A stretch of DNA of 41,339 nt, from assembly GCA_903934135.1 (NCBI GenBank), contig CAIZMQ010000090.1:1-41339 (forward strand), given 5' to 3'. The notes under the pieces were generated by a model. The model saw only the letters and a program-made list of their open reading frames with translations, ran no database searches and had not been told where the DNA came from. The translations under genes and the position numbers were made by a program. Below, one piece after another: positions 24,540-31,190 of this stretch (its first letter is position 1; each line of letters opens with the position of its first letter). Source of the DNA: an uncultured Verrucomicrobiota bacterium. Lineage in GTDB: Bacteria > Verrucomicrobiota > Verrucomicrobiia > Chthoniobacterales > JACTMZ01.

Positions 24540-25264
24540 GGTTTGAGCAGAACAAGAAGTTCGCGGTTGCCGTCCGCCCCGGCCACCGGTGAATCGACAA
24601 CCCCGCCCCAACTCCAGCCGAGGCGGATGGCGAAATCGCGGATTTTATCGACAGCCCGCTGGCGTGCGCCGTCATCGCGGACCACACCGCCGCGGCCGAC
24701 TTCGGCCCGGGATAATTCGAACTGCGGCTTGATCAAGGCAACGATCATTCCGCCGTCAGTAAGAAGCCCCGCCATCGGCGGCAAGACCAAAGTCAGCGAA
24801 ATGAAACTCACATCGGCCACGGCGAACTGCACTTTCTCCGGCAAATCACCGGGCTGGAGGTGCCGCGCATTGCAGTGTTCCATGACCACGACACGGGGGT
24901 CGCTGCGGATCTTCCAATCGAGCTGCCCGTGGCCGACGTCCAGCGCGTAGACTTTCGCCGCCCCGTGCTGGAGGAGGCAATCGGTGAAACCGCCGGTCGA
25001 TGCCCCCACGTCGAGGCAGGTCAGCCCGGCCGGATCAAGACCGAAGTGGGCCAGTGCCCCCTCGAGCTTCAATCCTCCCCGTCCGACGTAGCGCTCCGCC
25101 GCCCGCACCTCGAGCGGCGTGTCATCCGGCAAGGTCTGCGAAGCTTTGTCCATGCGGGTGCCACCGGAAAAAATGCCGCCGGCCATGATGAGGCGTTGCG
25201 CTTTTTCCCGCGAGGGGCAAAGGCCCCGCTGCACGAGCAGGACATCCAGACGTTCTTTGGCCAT
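24536..25264 (-). CDS. tlyA: TlyA-family rRNA ribose methyltransferase
   Basis: The protein has 242 residues. An N-terminal S4 RNA-binding domain (RLDVLLVQRGLCPSREKAQR, LIMAGGI) is fused to an FtsJ-type Rossmann methyltransferase: LTCLDVGASTGGFTDCLLQ for SAM binding, VYALDVGHGQLDWKIR, then FAVADVSFISLTLVLP and MIVALIKPQFELSR. These features match TlyA/'hemolysin A' proteins, known 2'-O-methyltransferases of 16S and 23S rRNA. It starts the tlyA - nadK - EIIA string. The start is ATG at 25264, immediately before the S4 domain. The haemolysin name is historical and not implied here. Confidence 0.92.
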   Translation of the reverse strand: MAKERLDVLLVQRGLCPSREKAQRLIMAGGIFSGGTRMDKASQTLPDDTPLEVRAAERYVGRGGLKLEGALAHFGLDPAGLTCLDVGASTGGFTDCLLQHGAAKVYALDVGHGQLDWKIRSDPRVVVMEHCNARHLQPGDLPEKVQFAVADVSFISLTLVLPPMAGLLTDGGMIVALIKPQFELSRAEVGRGGVVRDDGARQRAVDKIRDFAIRLGWSWGGVVDSPVAGADGNRELLVLLKP

Positions 25265-25276
25265 GGCGCGAGGCGC

Positions 25277-25804
25277 CTAACCGGCGGGGAGTCCGGCATC
25301 CTGCAGGCGGCGTTCGAGTTGCCGGATGTGCACCTCGGCCATGTCGAGTTGCCGGTGCCTTTCCATGAGAAGCAGTTCCAGCTCGCGGATGCGTTGCTGC
25401 AAATTTTGCCGGATGCTAAGGCGTCCGGGTTCGTTCAGCGCGGCGGCCTCGGGGGCCGGCGGCTGGCCGTGGAAAAAGGCCGCATGACGCAAGGTCGTTT
25501 CGGCGCCCGTGCAACAGTTGATCACGATGCTCTCGGCCGTGATCTCGCCGCAGCGGAGAAATTCCAGCACAGCCTCCTCCGTGGTGGGACCGTAGTATGA
25601 GTCCTCGCCCAAATGAATAAGGTAATCCATGTGGAGTTCGGGAACCATGGGAGCCTTGAGCCAATGGGCGCGGTCATCACTCACCTGATCGAGGGGCGAG
25701 ACCTGCGCGGCGCGCGACCACTCCTTGAGCTTGGCGAATTCGACCGGACCGAAGACCTCGCCGTCCTCGTGCTTTTTCAAAAACCATTTCGCGGAGTGCT
25801 CCAT
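25277..25804 (-). CDS. GYF_2-domain protein with C-terminal coiled coil
   Basis: The protein has about 175 residues from the ATG at 25804 (MEHSAKWFLKKHEDGEVFGP). An upstream ATG at 25840 is also possible. The track's start at 26044 is unlikely because it would overlap the divergent small gene. The N-terminus resembles the GYF_2 (DUF4339) domain: WFLKK, GEVFGPVEFAKLKEW, AAQVSPLDQVSDD and HWLKAPMVPEL. A second similar unit follows (DSYYGPTTEEAVLEFLRCGE). The last 60 residues (RQNLQQRIRELELLLMERH onward) are a predicted coiled coil. It probably binds proline-rich partners or assembles complexes. It lies 12 bp upstream of tlyA on the same strand. Confidence 0.72.
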   Translation of the reverse strand: MEHSAKWFLKKHEDGEVFGPVEFAKLKEWSRAAQVSPLDQVSDDRAHWLKAPMVPELHMDYLIHLGEDSYYGPTTEEAVLEFLRCGEITAESIVINCCTGAETTLRHAAFFHGQPPAPEAAALNEPGRLSIRQNLQQRIRELELLLMERHRQLDMAEVHIRQLERRLQDAGLPAG

Positions 25805-25901
25805 CGCGTCGGACGCATTCTCGGACCGCCGGAGCGTCATGGCCAGCAAATCCCACGCGCCGCTTGCCTCCCGGCCCCGGCTGCGGCATGTTGTCGGTTC
25901 G

Positions 25902-26039
25902 ATGTTCAGGCTGACGCGCCAGGAACGCAGGCTCGTCGCTTTCATCCTCGCGGCCTTTCTCACCGGGCTTGGGATCAAGCACTGGCGGGAAACGCGGGAG
26001 ACGGAAGCGGCAGTCGCGGAATTGGCGCCGGCTCCTTGA
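25902..26039 (+). CDS. 45-residue single-pass membrane protein
   Basis: ATG at 25902 gives MFRLTRQERRLVAFILAAFL, followed by TGLGIKHWRETRETEA and an Ala/Pro end. A basic stretch, one hydrophobic segment (about residues 10-25) and a charged tail give a one-pass topology with the N-terminus inside. The longer ORF of the track (25725) would run antisense into the GYF_2 gene and lacks protein-like composition upstream. The gene lies 3 bp before the Minf_1886 gene and is probably co-transcribed with it. No function is known. Confidence 0.6.
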   Translation: MFRLTRQERRLVAFILAAFLTGLGIKHWRETRETEAAVAELAPAP

Positions 26040-26042
26040 TCC

Positions 26043-26480
26043 ATGCAAAAACCCGCTTTTCACGAAACCCTAGACCAATTGGTGGCCAACGATCCGCGCT
26101 ACACCCGGGAGGCTTACGGCTTCCTGCGCGAGGCCCTCGAATTCACCCAGAAGAGGCGCCGCAAATCCCGCGCCGAATCAACCCATGTCTCGGCCAACGA
26201 ACTCCTCGAGGGATTCCGCGAATATTCGCTCCAGCAATTCGGTCCGATGGGCCTGACCGTCCTCGAATATTGGGGCGTCCGCTCCACCGGCGATGTCGGC
26301 CGCATGGTTTTCAATCTCATCGAAGCCGGCGTCTTTGGCCGGGCCGAGGATGACCGCATCGAGGACTTCGAGAACGGGTTCAGCTTCGAGGAAGCTTTCG
26401 TCGAGCCGTTCCGTCCGGTCGAAAAGAAAACAGGCCGCCGCGCCCCGCGCACCCGCAAAGTCGCGCAGGAGGCCAACTAA
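26043..26480 (+). CDS. Minf_1886 family protein
   Basis: The 145-residue protein is recognised as the Minf_1886 family, small proteins conserved mainly in Verrucomicrobia and Planctomycetes and of unknown function. Characteristic stretches are DPRYTREAYGFLREALEFTQ, HVSANELLEGFREYSLQQFG, GLTVLEYWGVRSTGDVGRMV and FNLIEAGVFGRAEDD. The C-terminus becomes basic (KKTGRRAPRTRKVAQ). It follows the small membrane protein by 3 bp and precedes the M16 peptidase by 27 bp. Its presence is one of the better taxonomic hints in the window. Confidence 0.88.
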   Translation: MQKPAFHETLDQLVANDPRYTREAYGFLREALEFTQKRRRKSRAESTHVSANELLEGFREYSLQQFGPMGLTVLEYWGVRSTGDVGRMVFNLIEAGVFGRAEDDRIEDFENGFSFEEAFVEPFRPVEKKTGRRAPRTRKVAQEAN

Positions 26481-26507
26481 CGCGGCCGGCCGCCGCGCCG
26501 CCCGCCC

Positions 26508-29081
26508 ATGCCCGAGTTCCTGCCAGCACCCGATCCGGCCGCCTCGGCGCTGGCCCGCGGTCAGACCATCACCCGTGTGCTCCCCAACGGTTTCACCGTG
26601 CTGGTCGAGCCCGACCACTCCGCCCCGGTGGCCAGCGTGCAGGTCTGGGTGCAGAGCGGCAGCATTCATGAAGGCCAGTGGCTCGGCGGCGGATTGTCCC
26701 ATTTGCTCGAGCACATGATTTTCAAGGGCACGGAAAAACGCGGCCCCAACGAGATCGCCCGCGCCGTGCAGGAGGCCGGGGGCTACGTCAATGCCTACAC
26801 CTCCTTCGACCGCACGGTCTATTGGATCGATGTGCCGGCCGACGGCACGGCCACCGCGATCGAACTTCTGGCCGACGCCACGCTCAACTCCACCTTGCCG
26901 GACGGCGAATTCGCCAAAGAACAGGAGGTGATCCGCCGCGAGTTCGCCATGGGCTTCGATGATCCCAACCGCATGAGCACCGAACTCATGCTCTCGACCG
27001 CCTTCAGCACCAGCCCCTACCGGCACCCGATCATCGGGCATCTCGAGGTCTTCAACCGCCTGACCCGCGACGACCTCACCGCCTACTACCGCGCCCGCTA
27101 CACTCCGGAGAACATGTTCCTCGTCGTGACCGGCGACGTCGACACGGTGCAAATTTTTGCCGAGGCGGAAAAATGGTTCGGTCGTGCGCCGCGGCGGGTC
27201 CAACCCCCGCTTTTCATCCCGCACGAACCACCGCAACTCGGACGCCGCGAGGCGCACGAGGAATTCGGGACCGAGCTGACGCGTTGCTCGGTCGTCTGGC
27301 ATATCCCGCCGGTCACCCACCCCGACACCGCCCCGCTCGATGTGCTGGCCACCGTTCTGGGCGGTGGCCGCAGCACGCCCCTGCACCTGGAATTGCGCGA
27401 GAAACGCAACCTCGTCCATCACATTTCCGCCTACTCCTACATGGCGGGAGAGATGGGACTCTTCGGCATCGACTTCCTTTGCCAGCCGGAGAAGCGCGCC
27501 GAGGCGGAAAGCGCAGTGCTCGACATCGTCGATCGTTACCGCGGACAAGCGGCCTCGGGCAGCGAGGTGACCAAGGCCCGGAAGAGCATCCTCGCCGACC
27601 AAATCAGCAACCTCTCCACCGCGCGGGGCCGCGCCTCGGACATCGGCGGGAGCTGGTTGCTGGCCCGCAACCCGGATCTCGGCTCCGAATACCTCGGGCA
27701 TGTCGGGCGCGTCGAGGCCGCCGACCTGCAACGCGTGGCCTGCCAATACCTGGTAGAATCGAAGGCCACCATCACCTCGCTCAATCCCAAAGGTTCCCTC
27801 GACCGCACGGTCAAGACGGCCGCGGCCCCGGGGGCGCGCCGGATCGAGCGCTTCACCCTGCCCAACGGACTGCGCGTGCTGGTCTGCGAGGACCGCAAAC
27901 TCCCGCTGGTCAACTTCGTCTCCGTCTTCCGCGGCGGCCTTCTCGCCGAAACCGCCGGGACCAATGGCGTCACCGCCCTCGCCGCCCGCACCCTGATCAA
28001 AGGCACGGCACGTCGAGACGGCGAGCAACTCAACGACGAGATCGAAGCGGTGGGCGGGCAAATCCGCGCCGATTCCGGAAACAACAGCTTCAGTGTTTCG
28101 GTCGAGGTGATGAAACCGGACCTGCGGCTCGGCATGGACATTTTGTCCGACGTGCTGGTCCACGCAACTTTCCCCGAAGAGGAAATCACCCGCGAAAAGG
28201 AAGACCAGATTGCCGCGATCACGGCCGAGGACGAGCAGATCACCACGATCGCGCGCCATGCCATGCGCCGGGCCATATTCGGGGACCATCCTTACGGGCT
28301 GCGTTCGAACGGCACCGCGGAATCGGTCGGGGCCCTGACCCGCACCCAGTTGCTCGCCTTCCGCGACACCTGCGTCACCGCAAAAAACGGCGTGCTCGCC
28401 ATTTTCGGCGACGTTTCCCTGGAGGAAGTGCGCGCCTTGACCGCCGAAATGTTCGGTCCGCTCCCCACCGGGGAATTGCTCATGACCGATCCGCCGGCCC
28501 CCGCGGCGCTGACCGCCGCGGTTGAAGTGGTGGCCAATGAACCCAAGCAACAAGCCGTGCTCATGGCCGGCTTCCGCGGGGCGGACGCCCTCAGCCCGGA
28601 CCGCGTGGCCCTGGAGTTGATCGATACGGCAAGCAGCGACATGTCTTCGCGCTTTTTCCACCGCATCCGCGAAGAACTCGGGTTGGCTTATTTTGTCGGC
28701 GCCGCACAGATGATGGGCTTTGCCCCGGGCATCTTCACCTTCTACCTCGGCACCGATCCGGCCAAGGTCGACCTCGTGCGGAAAAATTTCGACGAAGAAA
28801 TCGCCTCGCTGGCCGAAGACGGCCTGACCGAAGCTGAATTGCTTCGCGCCAAGAAAAAGCTCATCGGCGGCGAAGCCATCCGCAACCAGTCGCTCGAGGC
28901 CTTCGCCCACATCGTGGCGGTGGACGAGTTGTATGGGCTCGGAGCCGACCACCACGCGCAGCGCACGACGGAGATCAACGCGGCCACGCTCGGGCAGGTG
29001 CGTGACGTGGCGCGGAAGTATTTCCGCGAAGCGTTCCGCGCGACGGTTTTGGTCACCCCCCAAGCCGCCGCCACGGAGTAG
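26508..29081 (+). CDS. Two-domain M16 (insulinase/pitrilysin-like) metallopeptidase
   Basis: The 857-residue protein has two M16 halves. The first half (about residues 20-430) has the inverted zinc motif HLLEH (His65, Glu68, His69) and a downstream Glu145 in EVIRREFAMG at the expected distance, so it should be an active zinc peptidase. The second half (about 440-850; FTLPNGLRVLVCEDRKLPLV, GTNGVTALAARTLIKGTARR) lacks the HxxEH motif and is the usual inactive partner domain. No signal peptide is visible, so a cytoplasmic location is likely, although many family members are periplasmic. It lies in a plus-strand run after the Minf_1886 gene. The large antisense frame over it is a codon-bias shadow. 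Confidence 0.93.
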   Translation: MPEFLPAPDPAASALARGQTITRVLPNGFTVLVEPDHSAPVASVQVWVQSGSIHEGQWLGGGLSHLLEHMIFKGTEKRGPNEIARAVQEAGGYVNAYTSFDRTVYWIDVPADGTATAIELLADATLNSTLPDGEFAKEQEVIRREFAMGFDDPNRMSTELMLSTAFSTSPYRHPIIGHLEVFNRLTRDDLTAYYRARYTPENMFLVVTGDVDTVQIFAEAEKWFGRAPRRVQPPLFIPHEPPQLGRREAHEEFGTELTRCSVVWHIPPVTHPDTAPLDVLATVLGGGRSTPLHLELREKRNLVHHISAYSYMAGEMGLFGIDFLCQPEKRAEAESAVLDIVDRYRGQAASGSEVTKARKSILADQISNLSTARGRASDIGGSWLLARNPDLGSEYLGHVGRVEAADLQRVACQYLVESKATITSLNPKGSLDRTVKTAAAPGARRIERFTLPNGLRVLVCEDRKLPLVNFVSVFRGGLLAETAGTNGVTALAARTLIKGTARRDGEQLNDEIEAVGGQIRADSGNNSFSVSVEVMKPDLRLGMDILSDVLVHATFPEEEITREKEDQIAAITAEDEQITTIARHAMRRAIFGDHPYGLRSNGTAESVGALTRTQLLAFRDTCVTAKNGVLAIFGDVSLEEVRALTAEMFGPLPTGELLMTDPPAPAALTAAVEVVANEPKQQAVLMAGFRGADALSPDRVALELIDTASSDMSSRFFHRIREELGLAYFVGAAQMMGFAPGIFTFYLGTDPAKVDLVRKNFDEEIASLAEDGLTEAELLRAKKKLIGGEAIRNQSLEAFAHIVAVDELYGLGADHHAQRTTEINAATLGQVRDVARKYFREAFRATVLVTPQAAATE

Positions 29082-29150
29082 GCTTGTCGCGGCGGTCTTG
29101 GCCCGGCCGCGGCAATTGCATTCGGCCCCGGCCGGGGGTAGAAACCAACC

Positions 29151-29546
29151 ATGGCTGAAGTCCAAAATACCCAACAATCCGGCGAGATGACCCGCCGCTT
29201 CATCGAATTCGTTCTCATGCAGGCGCAGCAGATTGCGCTCATGCTCGGGCAAATTCCCGGCCCCGACGGCAAGCCGATGGATCCGAACCTTCCCGTGGCC
29301 CGCATCTTCATCGACCAACTCGAAATGATCCGCGAGAAAACGCGGGGGAACCTGAGCAAGGAAGAAGAAGATATGCTGACCAAGGTGCTGGCCGATTTGC
29401 AGCTGGCTTTCGTCGAGGCGGGTCATCAGGCGGCCGGCCCCGCACCGGCAGTCACCGCGGCGGAGGAAAAGTCCGGCGCACCCGTCTCCGATACCCCGCC
29501 GGACGAGGACGACGGAAAAAAGAAGTTCAGCAAAAGCTACGGTTGA
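29151..29546 (+). CDS. DUF1844 domain protein
   Basis: The 131-residue protein matches the DUF1844 pattern: RRFIEFVLMQAQQIALMLGQ, PNLPVARIFIDQLEMIREKT, RGNLSKEEEDMLTKVLADLQ and LAFVEAG. A low-complexity acidic tail ends in KKKFSKSYG. The family is small, helical and of unknown function, common in Planctomycetes, Verrucomicrobia and deltaproteobacteria. It precedes the STAS gene by 33 bp and probably shares its transcript. Confidence 0.85.
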   Translation: MAEVQNTQQSGEMTRRFIEFVLMQAQQIALMLGQIPGPDGKPMDPNLPVARIFIDQLEMIREKTRGNLSKEEEDMLTKVLADLQLAFVEAGHQAAGPAPAVTAAEEKSGAPVSDTPPDEDDGKKKFSKSYG

Positions 29547-29579
29547 TCGCCGCCGCTCGGCCGCGCACTATCTGGCCTC

Positions 29580-29906
29580 ATGGAAATCACCGATTCGGTT
29601 TTGCACGGAACCCCTTTGCTCGCCCTCCGCGGGCGCCTCGACGGCACCGCCGCTCCGGCGGTCGAAGAAAAAGTCACCATCCTCCTGGCCTCCGGCGCGA
29701 CGCGTTTGGTCTTCGATTGTTCCGGTATCGAGTACGCGAGCAGTGCGGGCCTGCGCGTCTTCCTCTCGGCGGCGAAGAAACTAAAGACCGCCGGGGGCCG
29801 TTGCGGCTTTGCCGCGCTGACCCCTCCGCTGCGCGAAATTTTCAACATTTCCGGTTTTCTCGATGTGCTCGAGATCCATGACACCGTGGAGTCGGCTGCC
29901 GCCTGA
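29580..29906 (+). CDS. STAS-domain protein (anti-sigma factor antagonist-like)
   Basis: The 108-residue protein is a single STAS domain. LLALRGRLDG, TRLVFDCSGIEYASSAGLR, VFLSAAKKLKTAGG and FNISGFLDVLEI are the expected strands and helices, and the conserved serine region is ASSAGL. SpoIIAA-type proteins bind anti-sigma kinases in a phosphorylation-dependent way. No anti-sigma factor, kinase or phosphatase gene is near, so its partner is unknown. It lies 4 bp before the GPP34 gene, which suggests a shared role. Confidence 0.88.
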   Translation: MEITDSVLHGTPLLALRGRLDGTAAPAVEEKVTILLASGATRLVFDCSGIEYASSAGLRVFLSAAKKLKTAGGRCGFAALTPPLREIFNISGFLDVLEIHDTVESAAA

Positions 29907-29910
29907 AGCC

Positions 29911-30576
29911 ATGACCCAACTGACTTTCACCGAAGAAATCGTCCTTCTGGCCCTCGACGACAAAAGCGGGGCGCAGCTGCACCTGCCGGTCACCGCGCTG
30001 GGCTACGGGTTGGCCGGGGCCGTGCTGGCCGATCTTGCGGTGGCCGGAAAAATCGATACCGATCCCGAGCGCGTCACCGTTTTGGATCCATCGCCCACCG
30101 GCGACCCCCTGCTCGACCCCTGGCTCGCCTTGATCAGCGCGGAGACCACCGCGCATCCCGTGGCCTACTGGCTTTCCGTTTTCTCGGACCGGCGGACGGA
30201 GATCGAGCAGCCCGCTCTGGACCGTCTCATGACCCGGGGCATCCTGCGCCGGGAGGACAAAAAAATCCTCTGGGTCATCGGTCTCCGGCGCTACCCCACG
30301 GTGGACGGGCACGAGCGCACCGAGGTACGCACGCGGCTTGGGCAACTCATCCTCGGGGAAGACCTGCCCGACCCGCGCGACGCCATACTCATCAGCCTCT
30401 TGCATGGATGCCGTTTGACCGACCACATTTTCGACGGACCGGAGTTTGCGGCCCGCGAACAACGTCTGGCCACGCTGGCCAAGATGGATTTGGTCGGCCG
30501 CGAAGTGGCAACGGCCACGACCGAGGCGATCGTTGCGCTGACCGCCGCAATGAATGCGTCAGTGCCGCACATGTAG
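29911..30576 (+). CDS. GPP34 (GOLPH3/Vps74-like) family protein
   Basis: The protein has 221 residues from the ATG at 29911; the track's start at 29863 is inside the STAS gene. The GPP34 pattern is clear: LTFTEEIVLLALDDKSGAQL, LGYGLAGAVLADLAVAGKID, VLDPSPTGDPLLDPWLALI, ILRREDKKILWVIGLRRYPT and DPRDAILISLLHGCRLTDHI. In eukaryotes GOLPH3 binds phosphatidylinositol-4-phosphate and retains sphingolipid glycosyltransferases in the Golgi; bacterial homologues are uncharacterised. It probably associates with membrane lipid. A ceramide operon lies about 10 kb away. It follows the STAS gene by 4 bp. Confidence 0.88.
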   Translation: MTQLTFTEEIVLLALDDKSGAQLHLPVTALGYGLAGAVLADLAVAGKIDTDPERVTVLDPSPTGDPLLDPWLALISAETTAHPVAYWLSVFSDRRTEIEQPALDRLMTRGILRREDKKILWVIGLRRYPTVDGHERTEVRTRLGQLILGEDLPDPRDAILISLLHGCRLTDHIFDGPEFAAREQRLATLAKMDLVGREVATATTEAIVALTAAMNASVPHM

Positions 30577-30626
30577 AGACCGCCCGGCGGCTCACCTTAG
30601 TGCACGCCCTCGCGGCGCCCCCCTAC

Positions 30627-30661
30627 AAAAAAACCGGCGGCCTCTTGCGAAGCCGCCGGTT
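30627..30661 (-). terminator. Rho-independent terminator of the SWIB gene
   Basis: On the minus strand, AACCGGCGGC / GCCGCCGGTT forms a 10-bp perfect stem with a 10-nt loop, followed by a run of seven T. It lies 20 bp after the SWIB stop. There is no T run on the plus strand, so it serves the SWIB gene only. Confidence 0.9.
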
Positions 30662-30681
30662 GGTGAAGGATAACCGGGAGG

Positions 30682-31017
30682 TTATTTGAGGTGCTTGGAG
30701 ACGTGCTTGGTCATCTCGAACATGCTGACGAGTTTTTTGCCTCCGAAGATGACCTTCAGATTGTCGTCGGCGTGGATCATCGTCTTTTTGACTTTGTCCT
30801 GCAGTTTGTTCTTCTTGATGTAGTCCCAGAGCCTTTTCGTCATTTGTCCGCGGGCAGCGGGCTTGGCGCCAACAATGGCGGCGAGAGCGGCGGAAGGCGT
30901 CACCGGCTTCATGAGCGCGGGATTGGCTTTCCGTTTTTTCTTCACCACTTTTTTCTTGGCGACTTTTTTGACGGTTTTCTTGGCTGGTTTTTTCTTGGTT
31001 GGTTTTTTCTTGGCCAT
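30682..31017 (-). CDS. SWIB-domain protein with histone H1-like N-terminal tail
   Basis: The 111-residue protein has an N-terminal tail of about 35 residues that is almost all Lys with Ala, Pro, Val and Thr (KKKPTKKKPAKKTVKKVAKK), like histone H1 or HC1/HC2-type tails. Residues about 38-111 are a SWIB/MDM2 domain: KPVTPSAALAAIVGAKPAAR, MTKRLWDYIKKNKLQDK, MIHADDNLKVIFGGKK and VSMFEMTKHVSKHLK. Such proteins are known in Chlamydiae and Verrucomicrobia and are thought to bind DNA and compact the nucleoid, but the role is not proven. Single-gene unit with its own strong terminator. Confidence 0.9.
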   Translation of the reverse strand: MAKKKPTKKKPAKKTVKKVAKKKVVKKKRKANPALMKPVTPSAALAAIVGAKPAARGQMTKRLWDYIKKNKLQDKVKKTMIHADDNLKVIFGGKKLVSMFEMTKHVSKHLK

Positions 31018-31190
31018 AACAACCCGTTGTGTTGACAGATTCCCTTAGGGTCTGCAACCACAATTTATAGGGGTGCACCAAGGTAGGTCGCGCCATCCAT
31101 GCGCGATTCGAGAAGGAAATCGCGATGGGGGAGGTTGCGTGGTGCGGCCCGAGGTAGCCAGCGGGCCCTACCCGGGGGGGTGGCGAGGAG

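Noticed and set aside
26178-29426. 1082-residue minus-strand ORF opposite the M16 peptidase
   Set aside because: It is an antisense shadow created by high-GC codon bias; the plus strand holds a full M16 protein with an intact zinc site.
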